Assembly: GCA_021234155.1 (NCBI GenBank)
Contig: JAJEKV010000039.1
Location: 6,918,912 to 6,982,911 of the forward strand
DNA from: Isoetes taiwanensis
Lineage: Eukaryota; Streptophyta; Lycopodiopsida; Isoetales; Isoetaceae
Length of the DNA: 64,000 nt
Direction of reading: 5' to 3'
The notes below the pieces were generated by a model, which did not search any database, was not told where the DNA came from, and saw only the letters and a list, made by a program, of their open reading frames with translations. Positions 23,655 through 34,472 of this stretch are shown piece by piece. The first letter of the stretch is position 1; each line of letters opens with the position of its first letter. Both the position numbers and the translations under genes were made by a program.

Positions 23655-23762
23655 ATCTTTCTGATTTTTGGCAAATCGGAATTATTTTCCGGCCACCAAA
23701 ACCATCGAAACCTTAGGAAATTAAATTAAGAGAAAATTCCAAAAAGTTTTCGGAACCCGGGG
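23655..23762 (+). repeat. Dispersed repeat, copy 1 ('gatttttggcaaatcgg')
   Basis: Contains gatttttggcaaatcggaat, 'ttttccggc', then 'aaaccatcgaaacctta' and 'gttttcggaacccgggga'. The same order of phrases occurs at 43703-43812 (gatttttgggaaatcgggaa, ttttccggc, aaaaccattgaaa, cattttcggtcaaaccgg). Confidence 0.55.
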
Positions 23763-24343
23763 AAACCAAATTTAAACAATAGGATAGGATAGTGTGAAAA
23801 CAACTTCTCCCCATACTCCTATTAGATACTTCTAAAAAAATAAGACAGTCGTGTAAAAAGATAGCTCCACAAAAGAAATTGAACACACCCAAAAACACCA
23901 AAAGAAGACAAAACACATGTAACAATACACCCTAATCTTTTTAAGGTGTGCTTTATGTTTCTTATATTCCCTTTCCTTTTAAGAAAAAAATCTGTCTTCA
24001 ATACCACGGTACATAGATAGTTGAGCCTATATGTGGATTGCAAACATGTTAAATTTGCAACAACTAATATGATGTAGTGTGTTCATGAAGAAAGAGTGGA
24101 GCCAGAATCCACTTAAATTATCCATCAGATGCCATTGTTCTCTCTTTGAAAGCTTCTGCACCCTTAAATTTGAAGTAGTTATACAAACTATTTTCCTGCC
24201 TTGGAAGCTTCAGATTTCCAAATCTTGAGTTGCAATCTTGCGTCCTGGTGGACATGATTCCGTCCAGTCCTTTTGACCAGCTTCAAAAAGGACTGGTGAA
24301 TCATATGTACATTCAGCTTGAGGAATTAGAATAATATCAAACT

Positions 24344-27300
24344 TTATCTTGTGGCCAAAAGCCAGAAGGAAAGGAAAAATGATGCTGAAACTAGCATCCA
24401 ACTCATGAATGTCATCGCAGCTGCAGCTTCATACCTGCCACAGTGGTTGTGCTCACATTGATTTAAATCATTATCTATTAGAACTGTTATGCCAGCAGAA
24501 GAGCATGCTGCTGCCAGAGTTAAAGTGGATGTTATCTGCAGAAATCTCAGAAGGATTAATACGAAACCAAAAATTAACTTTTCTACGTGCTCTAATTCAA
24601 GAAGTTATAATTACCCAGTCACCGACAACGAACAAACTCACAAGAAGTGAGTTATGCAGATTTCTCCTTAAAAACAAAGCATAAGAGTCTATAACTGCCA
24701 GGGCAAAGCACCAAAGACTTTGTAGTGCCATAGCAGCTACCAAATAACTGCAATCAGACATGATATGTCCTAAATCAATTTCATACATACTTAGTCAATG
24801 GTCAAAATTACATGGAAAAAGGTCAAGTTTTTATCCCATTTAAAGCAATCAAGATTCTACTAGAGACCCTAAGACAGTTTACTCATTAGATCACTTGCAT
24901 GTTTGGCTGTTACGTTGGCTTTTGTAAATTATGGCTGACAATGGTACTATTCAAACGACAGCTATCAAAGCAGAATTTGCAGAAAATATTGATTTTCATG
25001 GACCTGCAGTGAGTTACTAATGCATCAACAAAAAAGCAAATAAAAAGAAAAGCCAGTGTTTGCAAAACAATCTGCAGAAATACAGCTTGGAATATGATGT
25101 AAGGACTGCATGAAGTTATGTACTGTAGGCTGGATGATTATGGGCATTCTAATGCTATTTGTTGAGTCAATGTTAACCCATCTTTTTATGTCTTATTGCA
25201 GCTCAATCAGTAGCTAAATTTGAAATTTCTTCTACTCCAATACTGCCTTTTGAATCTGAAATGAAGTGAAACCTAGCAAATAAAACACCAAAATCCACTG
25301 CAATGCAGCCATCATATAGCAGGATGCTCCCTATCAACATTATTTTGACGTACTTTATTTTTGTCTTCCTAGCAACGGGTCTATCTGGCTTGAGGTCCCC
25401 ATAAATCCTATTTATCGCATTTTATGCATTTATCAGGATGCAGGTATGATGTATGCCTCCTCCATAAGCAGAAATGATATAAGCAGAAATGATAGTGCCC
25501 TCTTGTTCTCATTCCGCCTAGAATGTAAGAGATATCCTGAAATTGCTAACTTTTCCACTCCACCAGGTCCTATTAAAATAATCAGTTACCTATTTTTGTG
25601 TTCTAAGTAATCGAGCACCCAAAATGTCAGTGTACATGCTCAGTATCCCATGACTTCCTTGACTGCCTTACCATGATTTCACCATCTAATACATCTTCTT
25701 CCTCCAATTTCCTGTATGTTTGGCTATCCCAGATCAAAATTTATAAAGACGTTTTGTTGTTTATCCTTGGCCTTGGCTAGGAGAACACAACTGCTGGAGA
25801 AAACTGAGCCCCCATAAAATTTATTTGTTCCAAAGGTCATAACAGGAAGATATGCACAAAGGTATCAGAACAATTTACGAAGCTTCCGTAAACAGCTTTT
25901 GATAATTTTCCTTATGTATCTTGAATAATATAACTTAGTATATTGTTCAGTCTTCTCTTAAAATTATCTGTCATGCAGAAAATCAAGTATGTGACTGAAG
26001 AGCTTAAGGACAGACAGGTTTTTGGCAACATCAGAAAGATAAAATTTCATATGTACAGGTACACTAAGGATAACAAAAGGCATGAGGTAGGGAAGTAAGT
26101 TGTTCGCCATTTTACATTGATTTACAGCCTGGAGGATAAGTAAGTGAAAAGAGATAAACAATTCATCATACAATGAAGAATCGGTTAAAAAAAAAGGGTG
26201 TGATCATAGCAGTAACATATTGCTTGTAATCTATACAGAATCAATTAATATGATAGCAATGACCAGATGGACCTTATGAATGGGCCACACCCAAGATAGA
26301 TTCTGATAACGACTGTGTTGGATGTGTAAGGAGGAACATAAAGGAAGAAAGATACAGGATCTTACTAACCTCTTTTAAAGGTCTCAAGGTCATTGAAAAC
26401 AAACTATCAGAATATGTAACTGGGCTACATTGCCACCTCAGGCTAAAAACAAAGTGAAGTTATATGACAAATTTATGAGGATCTCTTACTCTTAATCTAA
26501 ACAGTAAAATGGAATCCCACCACCAGAGTCCACGCTGTTTAAAATTTAAGATCTTTGTAGAGAAACTGTTCAATTCGATGAGGACAAATGATAATCAATG
26601 AAATTGGTTTTTATCCAGCCTTAGAAGAGTACACTCACAAGAGGGATGGAACAGACCATGCAGCAGTCCACTGTTAATGGCCCACCCAATGGCAACGATG
26701 ATCAGTTGGCTGGTTTCCTTTTAGGTTTTGTATCCCAATATCTGTGGTTCAAGGGTCCAAACTGCATAGGGAAATAGCACAATGAAATGTGCATATGATA
26801 ACGATTCAGATCATGGTTCTCTATGGCAGTGCAGAATCTGATGAGGTTCAAGCTCTGAGGAAGGATGGGTCTGTTGGCTTGGATCTTCATAACCTGCTAT
26901 CCTATGAACCTCCAAGCAGATGCCCTTCAACAGCTTTGATCAAATTACAAGAATTGCAAGATTGTTCTAATTGAATTACTCAATATCTTGATAGAATCTA
27001 TGTTATAAATAAGGTACCTTACAAGAGCTGGATATTACTGACAGAGAAGTTAACCCCTTCCTTTCTGCATTAACGTTTAACAGAGAACCTCTAAAACAAT
27101 GTTGGCCATAGCAGGCAGTTTGCTGATTTAGTTCAGTACCAGCAGAAGTGGAGCAACGTCTAGCATTTTTCTTCAAATTTATAACAGAATAATGTGCTAC
27201 TTGATAGAAAACAGATAAGATGGCATGCATACTTCATCAATAAAAATATGTTCAACATCATTACCAGAAGGCAGTTACCGTTGAGAATCCCGGAACAGAG

Positions 27301-27485
27301 AGCATTATGCCAAATGCAGCAACTGAGAATCCCAACTGGGTCAAGCGTAGTACTAGACCTCCCAAGGTCCCAGGCATTCCTTCAATATCTTTCATTCTGA
27401 CTCTTGAAGGAGGCACGCCAGCTATTGGGGGAACGCCCACTGGAGGTAAAGCGGCTGGATGTACTGCGGGATGGCTTGCTTCCAT
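24344..27485 (-). CDS. CASP-like membrane protein (CASPL5 type), three exons
   Basis: Host gene on the minus strand. Exon 1 is 27485-27265, exon 2 is 24747-24615, exon 3 is 24535-24344 (stop TAA 24346-24344). Donors are GTAATG and GTAATT, acceptors TTGCAG and CTGCAG. The first junction splits a Cys codon (TG/T) and the second falls between codons. The product is 181 aa. After a Pro-rich N-tail (about 1-35) come four membrane segments: [20 protein letters not shown] (about 42-61), [31 protein letters not shown] through [14 protein letters not shown], and a last one containing [20 protein letters not shown]. It keeps the conserved Arg in TM1 and Asp in TM3, and Cys residues in the last loop ([13 protein letters not shown]). 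CASP-like proteins are small plasma-membrane MARVEL-type scaffolds; the CASPL5 role is unclear. The start is the first in-frame ATG (27485). No lesion is seen. Confidence 0.93.
24748..27264 (-). other. Intron 1 of the CASP-like gene (2.5 kb)
   Basis: AT-rich, no recognised gene or element inside. Bounded by GTAATG and TTGCAG. A 15-bp tandem doublet (ataagcagaaatgat) lies near 25464-25493. Intron 2 of the same gene is only 79 bp (24536-24614). Confidence 0.85.
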
Positions 27486-28154
27486 TGATAACCTTTCCCT
27501 GTGATGCAACGTACTTCACTTTGCCATCATCTAAATGACAGACTGTTCTGAACCCAATTTGCTTTATCCTAAAGTAAGATCATGTAGGCCGGGATCAGAC
27601 TTCAAAAGGGTGCTAATTAAGGATAAATTGACCCAGAGAAATATCTTAAATGTTAAATCAGAGATGGAGTACCTGTCAGGCCCTAAAAACTGCTCTTATC
27701 GCTGAAGAATGTTACTAGAGCGCATTGGGCCACTGTTGGAGCAGAAGCTTGGCTTCCTTGTTGAGCTGAAAGTTTGAAATAGAACAGAAGACGTGCATGC
27801 TATTGGAGAACAGAATCTAGTTGTTTCTATTAGCAAGCTACAAAGGGCCCATGGATTGACTGCTCAATAACTGCGGCGATCTGAAGGAAATCTCAATAAA
27901 TGCGCACTAGATTCTGTACGTGCTCTGCTCTGTGAGGATGCCCGGAGATGCACCAGATGATCTTACGAAATACCACAGTGGCGAGTCTTGTGTTTCTTCT
28001 AACATGTGGGACATGGGTATATTCTGGCATATCCTTCTGATAAGGATTTTTGTCAATTCTGCACATGGGTGTAGCAAAACTAATTTTGCATTATGTGGAA
28101 TGGAAGGGGGGAAGGCATTCTTGCTAGCCCCTGACCTGCAGACGGATTTTACAT
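27486..28154. other. Upstream region of the CASP-like gene
   Basis: 5' leader and probable promoter of the minus-strand gene. No clear TATA box chosen. Near 28097-28131 the phrase gaaggcattcttgctagccc is an inverted relative of 31882-31913. Confidence 0.35.
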
Positions 28155-28164
28155 TTCCATTGCA

Positions 28165-28280
28165 CTACGTCAAGGTAAGCTTGACCGGATTCTGCAGGTT
28201 TCGATGAGGCGAGTTGTCATTCTGCAAAAGAATGATACAAGAAAATAACAGAAGACTCATCCACTTACCTTGACGTACAT
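28165..28280. repeat. Small inverted repeat element, copy 1
   Basis: TACGTCAAGGTAAG near 28168 and CTTACCTTGACGTA near 28266 are perfect 14-bp inverted repeats about 85 bp apart. The same pair, with an added short duplication, is near 31917-32045. It could be a tiny MITE or a structured part of the LINE-C 3' region. Confidence 0.6.
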
Positions 28281-28852
28281 GCACACTCTTAAAGCTCATT
28301 TTAGAAGGTAAATTGTGTCTAAATCCCTCTTCTCAAAGAAGTTGTGAGATCTGGTACCCAATGTGTGATTCATGACAACATCCATAAGAAGGTAAGGAAC
28401 TACATTCGTGGATTCTTTACATGTTGAAAATTTGCCCCATAGAATCAACCATTAATACATTGACTACTTTTTTGGGGTTGTCGAAAGGGCTAACTTTAGG
28501 CAAGGTTGTGATGAAATGGGAATATGCATTTCATATCTTCAATGGAAGGACGAGATTTGTGGAGAGGGAGGGATTTGGTCAAAATATGCTTAATGGATGG
28601 CCAGAGATAGTAGCAAAATACAAAGATACCGTTTCTGCAATTTGTTTCTAAATCGAGCCAAAGAAGTTACTTCCTTATCATGAATCCCACATGGCATAAT
28701 ATGTGAAAAAAACTCCAAGTTGGAATTTAACAAAGTTGCATATTAAACGGGACTGTTGCAACACTCCAGTTTGAAGATTCCCTTCTAAAAAGTATATTAA
28801 CTATTTGAAATGGCCCTTTTATTATGAGTTAAGTCCAAAAATTCATAATGAT

Positions 28853-28900
28853 TAGGGGGCTAAAATAGCACAATTTGAAATGTGCTATTTTAGCCCCCTA
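28853..28900. other. Perfect 20-bp inverted repeat, copy 1
   Basis: Left arm TAGGGGGCTAAAATAGCACA (28853-28872), 8-nt loop, exact complement at 28881-28900. The second copy, at 32616-32663, is equally perfect. Confidence 0.9.
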
Positions 28901-29314
28901 AAAAAATGTAACACTGGGTCAATATAGCAACCACTTGAAATGGCAATTTTCGGGGTTAAGTTCAAGAATATGCTATTTCGACTGCATTTATTTTTTTTAC
29001 TGCCGAGTAATTGTGAACAAAGGACAAAAGAAGGTGATTTTGTGATAGATCACAAGTTAAATTATGAACACTAAATATAAGTGCAAGGTGTGAAAAAAGA
29101 AGTAAACATAGAAGTTTCTAGTTTGAAGAAGAAGTAAATCACCAAAGCATGCCAAATCTGTCTAGAGAAGAACCTAATAAACTTTTGTGTATTCTGGAAT
29201 AGGATTGTCAGTTGCATGTGCACTCTTACGCTATTCCAGAATAGGATCTTGCACTCTTATTCTGGAATGTAAATTTGGAGCTATAGTTTTACTCGCATGC
29301 ACCATACCTTGTGT

Positions 29315-31290
29315 TCAAAAACCCTCCAGCATGTCAAATCTTACTTGAATATTAAGGTACCATGTCAAATCTTGCTTGCGCAGGCACCTGCGGATAACCT
29401 GCCACCATAGTACAGAGACTTTAGGGTGGAGCAACCTATCCCAAAGCCATCGCCATGTACGACATAAAGTGCGTTGTGGAACCTGTAGATGCCACCCATC
29501 TGGCAACTGGAGGGGTTGTGGTGCTAAAAGAAGGCGATATACTGATCTGACAAAGTGCTTGCCTTTGTAAATATTTCCATGACAGTCCCATGACACTCTT
29601 TCAGCAACACCAACTTGCACTACAAGAGGCAAATGTTATGCGGCCTTCTCCCATAGAGACACATCCCAACAAGAGAGCAGGAACCTTGCCTGAAATTCAG
29701 GCCAAGATAGTAGGCGACCTGCTTCGTACCATGCTTGAATAGAGACAACGCCTGCCAGAATCCATCGTCTCTGTATAAGGGGATGAACTGATGCTGCTAG
29801 TGGAGGTGCTGAGAGGTCTGGAGGCAGTGGTGCCCACCACCATAGAGTCTCCAATAGGGCGTGGATGGAGGGGCATGGCCAGAAAAGATGTTTGACTGCC
29901 TTCCATGCTGTCAACAAGCCACGCAAAAATGGAGAAGCACTTGGAAAAGGCTGCAGAGTCTGAAATAATGCCCAAGGTAGGACTGGTTTGACAGCTTTTT
30001 TGCCTAGAGGGATACAGTGACCAAAAGCTTGTTTAGGAAGGCGTAAACCAGGAGATTCATCTTCACCATTCATGAGTCTCCAAATGAACTTTGAAATAAG
30101 GACTTTGCTCTGCAGTAAGAAGTCCATCATACCCAGACCACCTGCCCATTTAGGAAGGATGCACTTCGACCACACCACCTTAATCACAGCACCTTCCTTA
30201 CTACCCGCCCATATAAAGTTCCGAACTATTGCAATGAGCTCACGTACTTTGTTTTGTGGGGCTAGCAGTATGGATGCCATATAAACATGGGTACTACTAA
30301 GGACTGACTTGACCACTGTAATGTGACCCACAAGAGACAACTTTGCGGTGGACCACCAGAACAAGTGCTTCTCCAAACCCTTAATGATCTCCTCCCATGC
30401 AGCTCCTATAATAACATGAGTGCCAATGGGAATCCCCAACAACATGATGGTATGTCCATGCGCAAGTAATTTCCATGGATAATCATGAACACACGTCGAA
30501 GTCGGAGTATCCAATGTCCATAAAGTCGTACACTTTTTCCACCCCACAAGGACACCGGAAGCCAGTGAAAAAGTATCTAAGAGCAATTTGGCAGCTGCAA
30601 GATTCTCAGCATTAGCGACTAGAAAGAGGAACGTATTGTCTGCATATTGATTTCAAACCTCCTGTGTGCCATCCTCCATTGCAAGACCATGGAGAAGTCC
30701 CACTGTGGTTGCGGTGATGAATAACTGTGACAAAGCCTCTGCAACAATTGTGAAAAGCAGTGGTGCTAAAGGGCATCCCTGGCGAATATCACAATTGAGT
30801 GAGAAGGCATCTGACGGCTCACCATGGAACATAACAATCGCCCGAGTAAAGACATGCAGCTTCATAACATCTGATGTGAATTGTTCCCTAAATCCCAGTT
30901 TTAGCAGACAGTGACGCATGAATTCCCAGCTAACACTGTCATAAGCCTTTGCAAAATCAAGCTTAAGGTATACAACTGGAAGGTTTTGCTTACGTGCCCA
31001 ATAAATTCCTTCGTAAGCAATAGCAACATTGTTCCGAATGCATCGTTTTGGAAGAAAACCTGATAGGGTTGTTGAGATGGACTCTGCCAAGATGTCCTTC
31101 ACCCGCTCTGCAAAAGCCTTGGCAAAGATCTTATATACAGATGACAATAAGATGATGGGCCGCCAGTCTGAAATAGTCTGAGGATCCTTGACCTTGGGGA
31201 TGAGTGAGATGGCACCTGTGTTAAGAATTCTATCCAAAGCAGTGCACCGCCGAAAGTCACAGAAAGCATCATACACATCTGGCTCCAGCC
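29315..31290 (-). pseudogene. LINE-C ORF2 (RT and zinc-finger-like end), 5'-truncated
   Basis: One frame runs nearly 660 codons with only two stops (TGA at 30655-30653, and one at 29638-29636). Blocks in order: TGAISLIPKVKDPQTISDWR, RPIILLSSVYKIFAKAFAER, YLKLDFAKAYDSVSWEF, DIRQGCPLAPLLFTIVAEAL, then just after the first stop QYADNTFLFLVANAENLAAA. The catalytic YADD is YADN here. Downstream is the usual KLSLVGHITVVKSVLSST and GGLGMMDFLLQSKVLISKF region. The end reads HPKVSVLWWQVIRRCLRKQD, as in the zf-RVT module. No endonuclease remains, so this is a 5'-truncated copy with a damaged catalytic site. Confidence 0.85.
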
Positions 31291-32615
31291 ATTCTCAATC
31301 ACAAGGCCCCCAAAAAAAAAACAATTATTAGTTTTTTTTAATAGTTTTTACACAAAACTGCTATAATATATTAATATTACTTTGTGGGTTAATATGTTGA
31401 AAAACTATGACTTGTTATTTTCCACAGTTTATCATCACAATTCTTTATGCTAATTAAATAGTTTAGTTTAGTACTACATTTCATGTCTATATTTTATGTA
31501 TATGGTTTAAGTAGTAGTGTAGGCAATGAACCACTAATGATTTTTGCCTAAAATGTTCATGCAACTTAGAGTGTAGAGTTGTTTATTCCTTTTTCACATG
31601 CGCCAATCTTGTTCTATACAATAAGACTTTTCAACTTTTTATCAAAAAACATATGTTAACTACTAATGGTTTTTTCATCAAGATAGTGATAACTTTTGGG
31701 TCACAATGTTAATGGTTTTTTTTTCCAATATAGCAATAGCTTTTGGGTCAAGTTGATAATATTTTGAACAATAAAGTTGGTATTGGTTTAATAAGTATAG
31801 TGGCACATACTCATCCGGAGAACCATTGCCATTTTGCAAACATAAATGGTATTCAAAATTGTTGGGAAGATAAGAATTGTTGGGCTGGCAAGAATGCCTT
31901 CCCCCTTTCCATTGCACTACGTCAAGGTAAGCTTGGTCAAGGTAAGCTTGACCGGATTCTGCAGGTTTCGGTGAGACGAGTTGTCATTCTGCAAAAGAAT
32001 GATACAAGAAAATAACAGAAGACTCATCCACTTACCTTGACGTACATGCACAATCTTAAAGCTCATTTTAGAAGGTAAATTGTGTCTAAATCCCTCTTCT
32101 CAAAGAAGTTGTGAGATCTGGTAATCAATGTGTAATTCATGACAACATCCATAAGAAGGTAAGGAACTACATTCGTGGATTCTTTACATGTTGAAAATTT
32201 GCCCCATAGAATCAACCATTAATACATTGACTACATTTTTGGGGTTGTCGAAAGGGCTAACTTTAGGCGAGGTTGTGATGAAATGGGAATATGCATTTCA
32301 TATCCTCAATGGAAGGCCGAGATTTGTGGAGAGGTGGGATTTGGTCAAAATATGCTTAATGGATGGCCAGAGATAGTAGCAAAATAAAAAGATATCGTTT
32401 CTGCAATTTGTTTCTAAATCGAGCCAAAGAAGTTACCACCATATCATGAATCCCACATGGCAGAATATGTGAGAAAAACTTCAAGTTAAAATTTAACAAA
32501 GTTGCATATTAAACAGGATTGTTGCAACACTCCAGTTTGAAGATTCCCTTCTAAAAAACATATTAACTATTTGAAATGGCCCTTTTAGGAGTTAAGTCCA
32601 AAAATTCATAAAGAT

Positions 32616-32663
32616 TAGGGGGCTAAAATAGCACAATTTGAAATGTGCTATTTTAGCCCCCTA
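32616..32663. other. Perfect 20-bp inverted repeat, copy 2
   Basis: Same arms as at 28853-28900 with an 8-nt loop (32636-32643). Both arms are unchanged. Confidence 0.9.
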
Positions 32664-33154
32664 AAAAAATGTAACACTGGGTCAATATAGCAACCACTTG
32701 AAATGGCAATTTTCGGGGTTAAGTTTAAAACATCATGGTGATGAGAATGTAGAATATGCTATTTCGACTGCATTTATTTTTTTTTTACTGCCGAGTAATT
32801 GTGAACAAAGGATAAAAGAAGGTGATTTTGTAATAGATCACAAGTTAAAATATGAACACTAAATATAAGTGCAAGGTATGAAAAATGAAGTAAACATAGA
32901 AGTTTCTAGTTTGAAGAAGAAGTAAATCATCAGAGCATGCCAAATCTGTCTAGAGAAGAACCTAATCAATGTTTCCGAAACTTTTGTGTATTCTGGAATA
33001 GGATTGTCAGTTGCATGTGCACTCTTACGCTATTCCGGAATAGGATCTTGCACTCTTATGCTATTCCGGAATATAAATTTGGAGCTATAGTTTTACTCCC
33101 ATGCACCACACCTTGTGTTCAAAAACCCCTCCAGCATGTCAAACCTTACTTGAA

Positions 33155-33643
33155 TATTAAGGTACCATGTCAAATCTTGCTTGCGCAAGCACCTGCGGAT
33201 AACCTGCCACTATAGTACATAGACTTTAGGGTGGAGCAACCTATCCCAAAGCCATCGCCATGTACGACACAAAGTGCGCTGTGGAACCTATAGATGCCAC
33301 CCATCTGGCAACTGGAGGGGCTGTGGTGCTAAAATAAGGCGATATACTGGTCTGACAAAGTGCTTGCCTTTGTGAACATATTCATGACAGTCCCATGGCA
33401 CTCTTTCACCAACACCAACTTGCACTACAAGAGGCAAATGTTCTGCGACCTTCTCCTATAGAGACACATCCCAACGAGAGGGCAGGAACCTTGCTTGAAA
33501 TTTAGGCCAAGATAGTAGGCGACCTGCTTCGTACCATGCTTGAATAGACACAACGCCTGTCGGAATCCATCCGTCTCTGTGTATGGGGATGAACTGATGC
33601 TGCCAGTGGAGGTGCTAAGGGGTCTGGAGGCAGTGGTGCCCAC
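33155..33643 (-). pseudogene. LINE-C ORF2 C-terminal remnant (copy 2)
   Basis: Fragments such as ASVHPHTQRRMDSDR and, further on, the zf-RVT-like HPKV..LW end can be followed in several frames. It corresponds to 29315-29840 of the first copy with added frame changes. Not expressed as one protein. Confidence 0.6.
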
Positions 33644-33907
33644 TTTAGGCAGTGGTTGGACATATGATTTTTGTGCAGCATTGTATTTCCAATCGTAGAA
33701 ATACCTAATTTGAGGTGCTTAATACAATTTTTTGAGCGGTTTGTCGACATCAATTTTCTGTAGTCATTGTTTGGGTCATGTTTGGAGCAGGATGATGTAA
33801 TTGGGCTGCAAGCGGAAGGTCGCCTGGCCTGAAGAAGGTTGCCTGTTGTGGACACGCTTGTATGATCATGCCAAAACCTATGGGCAGGCTGCTGTTTTAT
33901 TCTGGTA

Positions 33908-34195
33908 TTGCTGGCGACATGGAGAAGGGCCTATTGTAGTTACTTGTCAGAAGGGGTGCGGGAGTCTTATGAAGACTCTGTGGTGGATTTAGCAGTGGAG
34001 AAAGAAAAGATTGACATACTACAATTATTAATGGAGGCCGAGGAAGCAGTGAGGGACGTATGCTTGGCAGTCCAGGGGCTTCGAGTAGCACTTGGAAATA
34101 CATTGGACCACATTGAGGATATCATGGCAACCCTAGAGATCCATGGAATGAATCCAATTATCCTGGAGAAAGGTGTCTTGCATGGACACCCATGA
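33908..34195 (+). CDS. Unrecognised ORF with helical, acidic sequence
   Basis: This 95-codon plus-strand frame reads ESYEDSVVDLAVEKEKIDIL and continues QLLMEAEEAVRDVCLAVQGL. It is amphipathic and coiled-coil-like. No family recognised. A stretch around 33955 (cag before aaggggtgcgggagtc) could be a splice acceptor, so it might be a terminal exon. It lies just outside the Helitron 3' end at 34337. Confidence 0.3.
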   Translation: MLATWRRAYCSYLSEGVRESYEDSVVDLAVEKEKIDILQLLMEAEEAVRDVCLAVQGLRVALGNTLDHIEDIMATLEIHGMNPIILEKGVLHGHP

Positions 34196-34336
34196 TCCCA
34201 ATGTGGCTGGCCCAAGCAAAAAGAAGGCTCTTTGAAGACTCTCGCAATTTCTGATGTGCTTATTGTCTATTGCATTGTATATGTTGTTTGCTATGGTGCT
34301 TCTTTGATATGGTGTTATATGTAAATACAGATAAAA

Positions 34337-34364
34337 CTAGTTATGGTGCCCGGCGTTGCCGGGC
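34337..34364 (-). mobile_element. Helitron 3' terminus (minus strand)
   Basis: Read on the minus strand: GCCCGGC, loop AAC, GCCGGGC (34364-34348), then 7 nt, then CTAG (34340-34337) followed by T. Same layout as at 9042-9070 but opposite orientation, so the element body extends to higher coordinates. The 5' end was not located. Confidence 0.75.
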
Positions 34365-34374
34365 TTTGTAACAA

Positions 34375-34472
34375 TTTGAAGAGGTGGTTGTTTCATGGTT
34401 GGCTAGAATAGACAATGTGGCTATTTGAAGAGGTGGTTGTTTCATGGTTGGCTAGAATAGACAATGTGGCTT
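34375..34472 (+). repeat. 49-bp tandem duplication
   Basis: Two adjacent, virtually identical units beginning tttgaagaggtggttgtttc, period 49 bp, immediately inside the Helitron end. Confidence 0.95.

Larger units (their letters stand above)
28155..31310 (-). mobile_element. LINE-C copy 1 with long 3' region
   Basis: Minus strand: ORF2 from about 31290 to 29315 (RT and zf-RVT-like end), then about 1.15 kb of 3' sequence down to 28155. The whole 3' part (28155 to about 29840) recurs at 31906-33645. The 5' side ends at an A-rich stretch near 31300-31320. Sequence style (LKLDFAKAYDSVSWEF, IRQGCPLAPLLF) is that of plant L1 elements distinct from LINE-A and LINE-B here. No tail of simple repeats is seen. 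Confidence 0.7.
31906..33645 (-). mobile_element. LINE-C copy 2 (3' end plus adjoining region)
   Basis: Nearly identical in order and sequence to 28155-29840, including the inverted-repeat elements and the end of ORF2. It carries small indels, such as an extra 'ggtcaaggtaagctt' near 31930. Similarity stops at 'ggcagtggtgcccac' near 33643, after which the sequence is unrelated. It is either a second, more truncated insertion of the same LINE or a segmental duplication. Confidence 0.8.
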
